NCBI GenBank assembly: GCA_038253555.1
Contig: JBBSGZ010000130.1
Coordinates: 1-10,821 of the forward strand
Origin: JALYUA01 sp038253555
GTDB lineage: Bacteria; Acidobacteriota; Thermoanaerobaculia; UBA5066; Gp7-AA6
Reading direction: 5' to 3'
Length of the DNA stretch: 10,821 bases
The notes under the pieces are model-generated. The model ran no database searches, had not been told where the DNA came from, and saw only the letters and a list, made by a program, of their open reading frames with translations. Numbering within the stretch: the first letter of the stretch is position 1; every line of letters begins with the position of its first letter. A program made the translations under genes and the position numbers. Below are positions 1-7,412 of the stretch, piece after piece.

Positions 1-600
1 AAACGACGCGGCATTGACCAGGTAGATCCACGCGAGCCCTCCCGTCGACACCGCCCCCGCCGGGACGCCGGCGCGGCCGGGCGTCATCGCGTGGCCCGCG
101 ATGATCCATCCGGCGAGCGCCGGCCCCGCGATCAGGCCCACTTGAAACACGGAGAGATTGATGGACAGGGCGCCGGGCAGGTCTCGGTCGGGAACCAGAC
201 GGGGGATCAGCGCCTGGCGCGCAGGGGCGTCGAACGCCGCTGCGCCCGACGCCGATGCCGTCAGCGCGTACAGGACCCACAGGGACTCCCCTCCCGAGAA
301 GGTCAGGATCGCGAGCAGTCCGGCGGCGGCGGCCATGAAGGACTGCGTGAAGAGCATCAGCTTGCGACGATCGACGCGGTCCGCGAGCACCCCTCCCCAG
401 AGCGAAAACAGGACGATTGGCAGAACCCGTGTCAACCCGACCAGCCCGAGGGCGAGGGGCGACCGCGTCAGCAGGTAGACGTGCCAGTGGATCGCGACCG
501 ACTGCATCTGGGATCCGGTCCCCGAGACGAGGTACGCGCCCAGGAGCCGCCGGAAATCGCGGTGGGCAAGCGCGAGGAGCGGGGTTCGCGCGGGACTCAC
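1..600 (-). CDS. MFS exporter, N-terminal part (runs off the window)
   Basis: This is the first 200 codons of a major facilitator superfamily transporter; the gene continues past base 1. Reading the minus strand from a GTG at 600 gives an uninterrupted frame. Visible features are the N-terminal HRDFRRLL motif typical of MFS_3/EntS-like exporters, a first membrane helix from about residue 20, and motif A between helices 2 and 3 (GGVLADRVDRRK, about 69-80). The conserved stretch FDAPARQALIPRLVP lies at about 123-137, followed by a glycine-rich helix ending GPALAGW (159-165). EntS-like proteins export siderophores or drugs by proton antiport; the substrate here cannot be told. The GTG was chosen because a stop lies 13 codons upstream in frame, no ATG lies between, and the next in-frame ATG falls inside helix 1. 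The Shine-Dalgarno sequence is weak. It is divergent from the heme-copper gene. Confidence 0.85.
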   Translation of the reverse strand, partial: MSPARTPLLALAHRDFRRLLGAYLVSGTGSQMQSVAIHWHVYLLTRSPLALGLVGLTRVLPIVLFSLWGGVLADRVDRRKLMLFTQSFMAAAAGLLAILTFSGGESLWVLYALTASASGAAAFDAPARQALIPRLVPDRDLPGALSINLSVFQVGLIAGPALAGWIIAGHAMTPGRAGVPAGAVSTGGLAWIYLVNAASF

Positions 601-815
601 CGGGGGTCCGGTCCGGGCAGAAGGATCATCGGCGAAGGGTTATACCCGTGCCGGACGGATCGCCGCGGCGGCGCCGACCCCCTTCGAGAGAATACGCGGC
701 GATGGTGGGTCCTCGCGCCGGCGCTCCGGACACGCGGGTTCGCGAGGCTCGGGAGACTTCAGAGGCCGCGCGGCTCCGCTGCCCAGGAAGAGAAGCGGGG
801 GCATAGAATCTGCCC
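601..815. promoter_or_regulatory. Divergent intergenic region, MFS gene / heme-copper gene
   Basis: This 215-bp gap separates two divergently transcribed genes, so it should hold both promoters. On the minus strand a TATAAC hexamer (639-644) lies 38 bases before the GTG start of the MFS gene; it sits in a short symmetric element (637-647, ggg-ttata-ccc). No convincing -35 box was seen for it. No small ORF in the gap looks like a real gene. Confidence 0.4.
804..809 (+). promoter_or_regulatory. Candidate -10 box for leaderless start of the heme-copper gene
   Basis: TAGAAT, one mismatch from the TATAAT consensus, ends 6 bases before the ATG at 816. No purine-rich Shine-Dalgarno sequence lies at the usual spacing before that ATG. 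A transcript starting about 7 bases after this hexamer would begin at or next to the ATG, which is the leaderless arrangement. No -35 consensus is visible at 17 bp, so this rests on position and one hexamer. Confidence 0.35.
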
Positions 816-2282
816 ATGGCCGCCCGTGCGCCCCGCCTTGTTCCGGTCGTCCTGGCGCTCGGGTTCCTCCTCTGGACGATGTTCGCGCTCGGCCATCCGC
901 GGACCCGCCTGCTTCCTCCACGGGACCCGGTTCCGGTCGCAGAAACAAAAGTGACTTTCAACCGCGACGTCGCCCCGATTCTTCAGGCGCACTGCCAGAC
1001 GTGCCACCACGAGGGGGGGATCGCCCCGTTTCCGCTGGTGACCTATCGCGACGCGAACGCAAAAAAGACCCTGATCGCCTACAACACCACCAACAGGATC
1101 ATGCCGCCGTGGCACGTCGACTCCTCGTGCGCCGACTTCGCCGACGATCCGTCCCTGACCCCTGCCGAGATCCAGACGTTGTCCGACTGGGCGTTCACGG
1201 GCGCCGAGGAGGGCGACCCGAAGGACCTTCCGCCTCCGGTCTCCTTCTCGAACGGCTGGGCGCTCGGCGCGCCGGACCAGGTGTTGACGATGGCGTCGCC
1301 GATGACGCCCGACTTCTCGAAGGGGGACGTCTACCGCTGCTTCGTGATGCCGACGGGTTTGACGGAGGACCGCTACGTCGAAGCGGCCGAGGTCGTGCCC
1401 GGAGTCGCGAAGATGGTGCACCACGTGATCCTGTTCATCGACACGACCGGTGTCTCCGAGTCGCTCGACGCCGCCGATCCGGGACCCGGCTACTCCTGCT
1501 TTGGAGGCCCCGGGTTTGCGCTCTCCTCGGCCCTCGGCGGCTGGGCTCCGGGAAACGTGCCGACGCGGCTCCCCAAAGGCGTGGGACTGGCGCTTCCGAA
1601 GGGCTCCCGCGTCGTGATGCAGGTCCATTACAGCGCGCTTTCCGGCGTCACCGCGCCGGACGTCACCGCCGTCGGCCTCACGTGGTCGAAGGCGCCCGTG
1701 CACAAGGTGCTCCGGATCGCGCCCGTGATCAATCAGACCTTCGTGCTGCCGGCCGGCGCGCCCGACACGATGGTGACCGCGGCTCTTCCGTTCATCCCGG
1801 TCGATCTGCACCTGTACGCGGTGACTCCGCACATGCACCTGCTCGGTAAGACGATGCACGTGCGCGCCACGGCCGCCAATGGAAGCCAGAGATGTCTCGT
1901 CGACGTTCCGGACTGGAGCTTCCACTGGCAGCGCTCCTATTTCTACCGCGACCCGCTTCCGTTGCCGGCCGGCAGCCGGGTCGACCTCGTCGCGCACTAC
2001 GACAACTCGAGCGCGAATCCGCAGAACGTCTCGAATCCTCCGAAGGACGTGCGCTGGGGCGAGAGCACGACCGACGAGATGTGCATAGCGTTTCTGTGGT
2101 TCACGATCGACGGCGAGAACGCGAATCCCGGATCTTCCGCGCGCGGGGCTTTGAAGCAGATCGCGCCCTTCTGGGAAGTCGAGTGGCCCGCCGTGACGCA
2201 TCCGCTCGATGCGGACGTGCCGGCACACTGGCATCACGGCTCGGGGAAGGCCGCGTCGGCGGGAAGCGTCCCGCCCCGCTGA
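816..2282 (+). CDS. Exported heme c / PHM-type copper monooxygenase-like fusion protein
   Basis: A 488-residue protein with an N-terminal signal or membrane anchor (about 7-25). A short cytochrome c-like domain has one heme site, CQTCH at C60-C63-H64, with M96 in RIMPPWH a possible distal ligand. The rest matches copper type II ascorbate-dependent monooxygenases (peptidylglycine alpha-hydroxylating monooxygenase, PHM, and dopamine beta-monooxygenase). All six copper ligands can be placed: CuH at H202 and H203 (VHHVILF) and H271 (MQVHYS), and CuM at H339 and H341 (PHMHLLGK) and M422 (TDEMC). In PHM, CuM binds oxygen and CuH passes electrons; here the heme may supply them in place of ascorbate, which is inference. 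Heme attachment places the protein outside the cytoplasm. The substrate is unknown. A His-rich tail (HWHH, 471-474) could bind metal. The start is the only ATG before the signal segment. The gene converges on the pyrophosphatase gene, leaving 6 bp between stops. Confidence 0.82.
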   Translation: MAARAPRLVPVVLALGFLLWTMFALGHPRTRLLPPRDPVPVAETKVTFNRDVAPILQAHCQTCHHEGGIAPFPLVTYRDANAKKTLIAYNTTNRIMPPWHVDSSCADFADDPSLTPAEIQTLSDWAFTGAEEGDPKDLPPPVSFSNGWALGAPDQVLTMASPMTPDFSKGDVYRCFVMPTGLTEDRYVEAAEVVPGVAKMVHHVILFIDTTGVSESLDAADPGPGYSCFGGPGFALSSALGGWAPGNVPTRLPKGVGLALPKGSRVVMQVHYSALSGVTAPDVTAVGLTWSKAPVHKVLRIAPVINQTFVLPAGAPDTMVTAALPFIPVDLHLYAVTPHMHLLGKTMHVRATAANGSQRCLVDVPDWSFHWQRSYFYRDPLPLPAGSRVDLVAHYDNSSANPQNVSNPPKDVRWGESTTDEMCIAFLWFTIDGENANPGSSARGALKQIAPFWEVEWPAVTHPLDADVPAHWHHGSGKAASAGSVPPR

Positions 2283-2288
2283 TCCGCC

Positions 2289-2881
2289 TTACTTTTTCTT
2301 CTTCGGTTTCTTCGGCTTCTTCGCGGCGGACTTCTCGAAGCGTGTGCGTCCTTCTTCGATCCGCTCTCGCGCCTCGTCGGTGGAAAGCCGCCCGGTGGGC
2401 TCGAACAGCTTGCCTTTCCCCTGGTTGTAGGAAACGAAGAAGTGCTCGATCTCTCGGAGGAGAGTGTCCGGGAGGTCGTCGATCGACGTGAAGTGCTTCT
2501 GAGCGGAGGACCGCTCCGCGACCCCAATCAGTCGGTCGTTCTGTTCGGTCTTCCCGTCCTCGGTCTGGTTCACGCCGACCCCGCCCAGGAGGCACGTCTC
2601 GACCAAGCACCCGACGAACGCCGGCTCGTCCATCAGGAGAAGAATGTCGAGAGAGTCGCCGTCGTCGCCGAGTGTCGACGGGATGTATCCGAAGTCGAAA
2701 GGGAAGTACGCGCCGGCCGGAAGAACCCGGCGAGCTTGAAGAGCCCGCGCTCCTCGTCGAACTTGAACTTGTTGCGGCTGCCTTTCGGGGTGTCCACGAT
2801 GGCGTGGAGGATCCCCGTTTTGCGATCGAACGGGAGCAGGCCGGCTCCGGATTGAAGAGGACGTCGGGACTTTGCGGTCAT
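2289..2881 (-). pseudogene. ppa: Inorganic pyrophosphatase, frameshifted
   Basis: Soluble family I inorganic pyrophosphatase, which hydrolyses diphosphate to two phosphates in the cytoplasm. The first 52 codons read from the ATG at 2881 (DTPKGSRNKFKFDEERGLFK, about 30-49). The frame then shifts by one base at GGG (CCC at 2726-2728 on the plus strand). In the other frame it continues VLPAGAYFPFDFGYIPS, then the metal-binding stretch DDGDSLDILLL, then QTEDGKTEQNDRLI and NQGKGK, to a Lys-rich tail (KKPKKPKKKK). One extra G in that run would restore the exact family pattern AGVLPAGA and give a 197-residue protein of normal length. As given, the frame ends at 2633 and lacks the active site. A homopolymer sequencing or assembly error is as likely as true decay, because the rest of the gene is well preserved. 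No clear Shine-Dalgarno sequence precedes the ATG. Confidence 0.85.
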
Positions 2882-2953
2882 GAGCAGCTGCGTCGCAAGA
2901 ACGGTTCCAAGCGATTCCGCCGCGACTTGCGGCGGCCGCTGCGGCGCGATTCC

Positions 2954-3046
2954 CCGAAATCCCTCGGCCAGCAGGATGTCGCTGCGGCCCTCGTTTTTCG
3001 CGAGAACGATTCTCGCCCAATCGGGGGAGATCTCGAACTCTCCGTC
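2954..3046 (-). pseudogene. Probable remnant C-terminus of a second TolB/WD40-type protein
   Basis: The gap between the kinase stop and the pyrophosphatase start (2882-3079) holds no intact gene. In the frame directly following the kinase TAG it reads DGEFEISPDWARIVLAKNEG and then RSDILLAEGFR. This has the form of the last blade of TolB/WD40-like proteins: the SPDG-type turn, a strand of the form RIVLAKN, and a closing SDxxLxxGF strand. The intact kinase just upstream ends in its own version (VITRDGKSYAYS, then SDLFVVSGWK). The segment has no start codon and no upstream body, so it looks like the tail of a deleted paralogue. The frame stays open through to the pyrophosphatase ATG. The call rests on pattern similarity over about 30 residues only. 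Confidence 0.4.
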
Positions 3047-3079
3047 GGCCGGTCGCGGGCGCCCGCGCGCGCGCCGCCG

Positions 3080-5656
3080 CTATTTCCAGCCGGAGACCAC
3101 GAAGAGATCCGACGCGAGGACCCGGTTTTGCGAGTACGCGTAGGACTTCCCGTCGCGCGTGATCACGACGTTCTCGATGCGGACGAGGCCCGCCCGGTCG
3201 GCGGGGATGAGCTTTTTCCAGAGCTCCTTCGTCCCGGTCGAAATTCGATACCGGAAAATGTCCAGAGGCAGGTCGCCGAACCGGGTGACATAGAGGGTCT
3301 CGCTGTCCGCGCTCCACTGGAGGATGTGGTCCTTCGACTCCAAGCCGGGCAGCGCCCGGGGCGCCCCGCCGGCGGTCGGATAGATCGCCCACTTCTCGTC
3401 GGAGCCCTTGAAGACGATCCGGTCTCCATCGGGCGAGGCGGCGCCCGCGCCGGTCAGGCCCTCGGGGGTGAACGGGCGAAGCGGAACGCCCGGCTCGAGC
3501 ACGTAACCGAGCGCGCCGCGCTTGGGTTCGACGGCCCCAATAGCGAGGCGCCGCCCGTCCGGCGGAAGAAAGACTCCTCCGAGGACCTGCCGCGGTCCCG
3601 CGTCGATCGCCCTGGGCTCTCCGGCTCCGGTCGGAAGGAGGACGAGGCGGGGCGCCGCCCCGGGCACCAGCGAGAGGACCCATTTCCCGTCGGGCGAGAG
3701 GTCGTTTGCCTCGCCATCTCCCAGCCGCACGGCCGGAGAGCCGTCGGTCCTCCGAAGGTAGACGGATCCCCGTTCGCCTCCGCCCTCGCCGTTTTCGTAA
3801 GAGAGGAGAACCCGGCCGTCGGGGGACAGAGCCTTCGCGTTGGACTGGTCGAGCCAGGAGAGATTCCGCTCCGGCTCGCCGTTGGACGAAAAGAAAATTT
3901 CGCGGGTTCCGACCTCCCGCTCGACCAGAACCTGTCCGTCGCGGGCGATGTCATGGAGAACCTCGATATCGGTCAGCGGCGCCACGATCCGAGCCTTGCC
4001 TGCGAGGTCCACCGCCCGAATCGCCAGCCCGGTCCCGGTATTTACCCCGACAAACCAGACCTCTTGCCCCGAGCGATGCCATGAGGCAGAGTCGATGAAG
4101 AGCCAGCCCTCGGTCAGGGTTCGGTGGGCTCCTTTCGAATCGACCAGCGTCAGCCGGTCGCCGCTCGGGCTTCCCTCGACGACCAGCACCGACTTGCCGT
4201 CCGGCGCCACCCACGGGCCGCGGAGCTCGTTCGCTGAGGAGTAGAGGCGCCGGCCGATCGGGTACTCGAGGATGGTCTGGCCCCCGGCGGGTCGAAGGAC
4301 GGCGAGCGTGCCGCCGTCGGGCGACCAGTCCGCTCCGTTGACGTCATCGAGGATCTCGCGGGGGGCACCGCCGGTCAGAGGAACCCGAGCGAGCGTCCCG
4401 CCTCCGACCGTTCCATAGACATTCGTCTTCTTGAGCAGGATCGCGAGCTCGCCGGTCGAGGAGACGGAGAGCAGGTTCGCGTTTGCGATCCCGAGCGGCC
4501 GCGATTCGGGGCTTCCCACGTGCGCGAGGAAGATCTCCGCCGGACGGTCTCCCCACGCAGCGCTGTAGACGACGTTCTGCCCGTCCGGAGAGAACCGGGC
4601 GAAGAGGACGTTCCCGCGCCGGAAGGTCAGGCGGCGGTGGATCACGGGGGCGCCGCCCCGTTGCCCGACCTTCTCCGTCCTGCGGCCGGCCAGGAAGGCC
4701 AGGGCCGCGAGGACGAGCGCTCCCGCGATCGCGAGAAGGAGATTGCGCGACCGGGCGCGGGTCCGAGGGGCCGCGGCGGACGTTTGAGCCGGAGAGGAAA
4801 CTCCCGAGACGGATTCGAGGTCGAAGGCGAGGTCGTGGGCGGAGTGGAAGCGCTCTTCGGGATTCTTCTCGAGGCAGTGGCGCACGACGCGCTCGAGACC
4901 CGGTGAGACGTTCTGGTTGGTGACGGAGAGGTCCGGCGGGTCTTCCCGCAGGATCGCGCTCATGGTGTCGGCGGCGGAGTCGCCGTGGAAGGCGCGCTTG
5001 CCCGAGAGCATCTCGTAGAGGATCGCGCCGAAGGAGAAGATGTCGCTTCTCGCGTCGGCGGGCCGCCCCCGCACCTGTTCGGGCGACATGTAGCCGAGTG
5101 TCCCCAGAACGACTCCGGGCTCGGTGCCGGCGGTAGCCGTGGGGAGATTGGTGGCCTGGCCGCCTTCCTCGGTGTGGGTGAGCTTGGCGAGGCCGAAGTC
5201 GAGGATCTTGACCCGGCCGTCCTTCGTGACGAAGAGGTTCTCGGGCTTGAGATCGCGGTGGACGATGCCCTTCTCGTGCGCGGCGGCGAGGCCGTGGGCG
5301 ATCTGGAGGGCGTAGTCCAGGGCCTTGCGCGGCGAGAGCGCGCCGCCGGCCATCCGGGACCGCAGCGTCTCGCCTTCCAGAAGCTCCGTGACGACGTAGG
5401 GCGCTCCGGCCTCGTCTGACCCGATGTCGTAAACGGCCGTGATGTTGGGGTGGTTCAGGATCCCGGCCGCGCGCGCCTCCTGCTCGAAGCGGCGCAGTCG
5501 ATCCGCGTCGGCCGAGAAGGACGCCGGCAGCACCTTGATCGCCACCTCGCGGCCCAGGCGCGCATCCTTCGCGCGGTAGACCTCTCCCATCCCGCCCGAG
5601 CCGAGGGGCGCGAGAATCTCGTACGGACCGAGACGGCTGCCGGAAGAGAGCGACAT
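3080..5656 (-). CDS. Membrane-anchored Ser/Thr protein kinase with TolB/WD40-like sensor domain
   Basis: An 858-residue Hanks-type (PknB-like) serine/threonine kinase. The kinase domain spans about 12-280: glycine loop GSGGMGEVYRAK (19-30), catalytic lysine in VAIK (K41), helix-C glutamate about E60, catalytic loop HRDLKPEN with D135, DFG (153-155), and SPEQ (191-194) in place of APE. A proline- and arginine-rich linker leads to one membrane helix (about 305-324). The remainder, probably outside the membrane, is a beta-propeller of PD40/TolB-like repeats with recurrent SPDG motifs (FSPDGQNVVYS, DWSPDGGTLAV, LSPDGKWVLS). Such kinases are abundant in Acidobacteriota and pass an envelope or ligand signal to cytoplasmic targets, none of which is evident here. 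The ATG at 5656 begins the usual MSL-LGPYEIL opening; the ribosome site is weak. It ends with TAG, 198 bp before the broken pyrophosphatase gene. Confidence 0.92.
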   Translation of the reverse strand: MSLSSGSRLGPYEILAPLGSGGMGEVYRAKDARLGREVAIKVLPASFSADADRLRRFEQEARAAGILNHPNITAVYDIGSDEAGAPYVVTELLEGETLRSRMAGGALSPRKALDYALQIAHGLAAAHEKGIVHRDLKPENLFVTKDGRVKILDFGLAKLTHTEEGGQATNLPTATAGTEPGVVLGTLGYMSPEQVRGRPADARSDIFSFGAILYEMLSGKRAFHGDSAADTMSAILREDPPDLSVTNQNVSPGLERVVRHCLEKNPEERFHSAHDLAFDLESVSGVSSPAQTSAAAPRTRARSRNLLLAIAGALVLAALAFLAGRRTEKVGQRGGAPVIHRRLTFRRGNVLFARFSPDGQNVVYSAAWGDRPAEIFLAHVGSPESRPLGIANANLLSVSSTGELAILLKKTNVYGTVGGGTLARVPLTGGAPREILDDVNGADWSPDGGTLAVLRPAGGQTILEYPIGRRLYSSANELRGPWVAPDGKSVLVVEGSPSGDRLTLVDSKGAHRTLTEGWLFIDSASWHRSGQEVWFVGVNTGTGLAIRAVDLAGKARIVAPLTDIEVLHDIARDGQVLVEREVGTREIFFSSNGEPERNLSWLDQSNAKALSPDGRVLLSYENGEGGGERGSVYLRRTDGSPAVRLGDGEANDLSPDGKWVLSLVPGAAPRLVLLPTGAGEPRAIDAGPRQVLGGVFLPPDGRRLAIGAVEPKRGALGYVLEPGVPLRPFTPEGLTGAGAASPDGDRIVFKGSDEKWAIYPTAGGAPRALPGLESKDHILQWSADSETLYVTRFGDLPLDIFRYRISTGTKELWKKLIPADRAGLVRIENVVITRDGKSYAYSQNRVLASDLFVVSGWK

Positions 5657-5716
5657 GACGGCTTCTTAAAGTCTACGCCGGCCGCCGGATCGGGCGGTGT
5701 GACCATGCCGGCGGCT

Positions 5717-6561
5717 TCAGCTCGAAAAGTAATGGCCGTTTTTTCCCGACCGATGATCGCGAAGGCGGCCCGGGATGTCTCGATCGGATCAGACTTCCAG
5801 CGAAACCCGGTGGAGGGCACCTCGACTTCCGCCTCGAGTTTTGCCTCGGCCTTCCAGCCTTTAAAGGTGAACTGCTTCTCCGCATTCGTGACATCGACAG
5901 GCACACCGGTGGCGGGCCAGACGACGCGAAAGCTCATGCGCGCGGGCGTCGTGGGCGCCGCGTGGTCGGGCCGTTTCGGCTGATCGATCACCGGGAGACC
6001 GCGGAGCTCGAGCGTTGCCGATCGGCCGTCCTCGGCCACTCTCAATCCGGAGTCCGGGACGGCGGCGACCCATTAGAGGCCGTTCGAAGCGATCGGAGGG
6101 TGAAAGTCGTGGATCTTGTTCTCAGGGGCCGCCGGCCCCTCGAAGAGCGTCAGTCATATGTGAGAGAAGATCCCCCGACGGACGCTCCTGCCGGCGAAGT
6201 ACTCGCCGCGCAGCAGGGAGAAATCGGTGCTCTTCGTCCCGAAGGACACCCGCCGTCCGCTCTGGTCCGTTCCGCTGCCGGAGAAATCGTTGCATCGGGC
6301 CGCCTGGCCGTCGAAGTGATAGATGCTCGACGGTTCGGACCCTGGCTCGGGGCTTTGATTGTGACTTCCGTTCTTGTCGAGCCACGGAATTGGAAAGGGA
6401 TCGGCTCCTCCGTTGGACAGGTCTTCCGCGGCAAGCCGCCTCAAGTCCTGCCCCGCGTCGTCAGCCGCTCGCGCCGTAGAGCAACGCGAGAGCCCCGCGA
6501 TGCCTGCCGCCGCCAGCGCTCCCGAGCCCAATGCGAAAAGGTCTCTGCGTGTCTTCTTCAT
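5717..6561 (-). pseudogene. Tat-signal secreted protein of unknown function, disrupted
   Basis: The minus-strand frame from the ATG at 6561 starts behind a strong AAGGAGGAGG ribosome site. It begins with a twin-arginine signal (MKKTRRDLFALG, then a hydrophobic Ala/Gly stretch to AADD at about 35). The mature part reads DPFPIPWLDKNGSHNQ, then IYHFDGQAARCNDFSG, to FSHI. Codon 136 is TGA (6156-6154), after which the same frame continues LTLFEGPAAPENKIHDFHPP. Codon 163 is TAA (6075-6073), then WVAAVPDSG and on through LPVIDQPKRP and VEVPSTGFRWKSDP to AIIGREK. At an A6 run (T6 at 5739-5744 on the plus strand) a one-base loss must be corrected to read NGHYFSS and a stop at 5717. Repaired, the protein would have 281 residues. 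I recognise no named family. It lies 14 bp after the TauE-like gene, so it probably belonged to that operon. Three lesions make a pseudogene the simplest reading. Confidence 0.7.
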
Positions 6562-6575
6562 TCCCTCCTCCTTGC

Positions 6576-7412
6576 CTACCTCACCGAATGAGGTGGTTGC
6601 AGGTTACCGGGCTCCGTCCACCCTCGCCCGGTTGGACTTGAGGCAGGAGCGAGCACGAGCCGAGCGGAGCGTACCCTGCCATTTTCGATCAGCATGAAGG
6701 AGGCGACGGCAACCAGAAAAATGGCGAACGTTTTTTTGAGCGCCGCCGCCGAAGCGTTGCGCGCCCAGGCGCTCCCGAAGATGACTCCGGTGGCTGAGAT
6801 AACGGTGAAGGTGACGGCGAACCGCCAGTCGATCGACACCTTTCCAAGATAGGCGAGCAAGCCGGAGACCGAGTTCATGGCGATGACGAGAAGAGAGGTG
6901 CCGATGGCGCGGTTCATGGGAAGCGCAGTCAGGAGGACGAGTGCCGGGACGATGAGAAACCCGCCTCCGACTCCGACGACGCCGGTGAGAACGCCAACCC
7001 CGAATCCCGCAAGCGCGCTCCATACGCCACGCTGCGCGACCGGACGGTCCAGCTCCTCTCGTCCCGACCGAAACATGAAGATCGCCGCGACGAGCATCAC
7101 GACGGCGAAAATCGTAAGCTGGACCGTACCGGAGAGGAGGCCCGCCCCTCTTCCACCGAGAAAGGCCCCGCCCATGGACGCCGCGCCAAAAAGGAGCGCC
7201 GCCCGAACGTCGATGTTCCGATATCGCCAGTGGCGAAATGCCCCCACCGCGCTCGTCCCCCCGACGATCAGAAGGCTCGAAGCGATCGCCTCCTTGGCGG
7301 GCAACCGCGCGACGTACACGAGGATGGGGACGGCGAGAATCGAGCCGCCGCCGCCGAGGGTTCCGAGCGAGATCCCGACGAGGGCGGCGAGAACATACGT
7401 GAGAACGATCAC
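6576..7412 (-). CDS. TauE/SafE-family (DUF81) anion permease
   Basis: A 278-residue multispanning membrane protein of the sulfite exporter TauE/SafE family. The family's internal duplication is visible: LGTLGGGGSILAVPILVYV near residue 17 and GVVGVGGGFLIVPALVLL in the second half, each at the start of a four-helix bundle. Members export sulfite, sulfoacetate or related organosulfur anions; beside a persulfide dioxygenase the likely cargo is sulfite made by that enzyme (inference). The GTG start at 7412 overlaps the TGA of the upstream rhodanese gene in a GTGA, showing translational coupling. A longer open frame runs upstream to 7847 but only duplicates the rhodanese region in the wrong frame. 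The last 35 or so residues after the final helix (from about NGRVRSARLV) are polar, unlike the family core, and may be an added tail. Confidence 0.88.
   Translation of the reverse strand: MIVLTYVLAALVGISLGTLGGGGSILAVPILVYVARLPAKEAIASSLLIVGGTSAVGAFRHWRYRNIDVRAALLFGAASMGGAFLGGRGAGLLSGTVQLTIFAVVMLVAAIFMFRSGREELDRPVAQRGVWSALAGFGVGVLTGVVGVGGGFLIVPALVLLTALPMNRAIGTSLLVIAMNSVSGLLAYLGKVSIDWRFAVTFTVISATGVIFGSAWARNASAAALKKTFAIFLVAVASFMLIENGRVRSARLVLAPASSPTGRGWTEPGNLQPPHSVR

Noticed and set aside
91..954. 287-codon plus-strand frame opposite the MFS gene
   Set aside because: The composition is Arg/Gly/Gln-rich, and the minus strand reads as an MFS transporter with motif A.
759..2237. 492-codon open frame on the minus strand, antisense to the heme-copper gene
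   Set aside because: It is Arg- and His-rich with no domain, and the plus-strand frame has clear heme and copper motifs. Long antisense frames are expected at this GC content.
2726..2728. Programmed frameshifting in the pyrophosphatase gene
   Set aside because: There is no slippery heptamer and no family precedent known to me; a homopolymer indel explains it.
2289..3683. 464-codon minus frame ending in pyrophosphatase sequence
   Set aside because: Only the last third, after the frameshift, is real protein. The upstream part is an out-of-frame reading of the kinase tail and gap.
2672..4084. 470-codon plus-strand frame opposite the kinase
   Set aside because: It has low-complexity composition and no domain, and the opposite strand encodes a full TolB propeller.
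5681..5715. 8-bp inverted repeat with a 19-base spacer between the Tat pseudogene and the kinase, a possible terminator
   Set aside because: There is no T tract after it, the loop is long, and GCCGCCGG-type repeats are common here.
6620..6635. 16-base near-repeat (accctcgcccggttgg), also at 9576-9591 with one mismatch and in part at 7439-7450
   Set aside because: A few such near matches are expected by chance in 10 kb of this base composition, and the positions share no common context.
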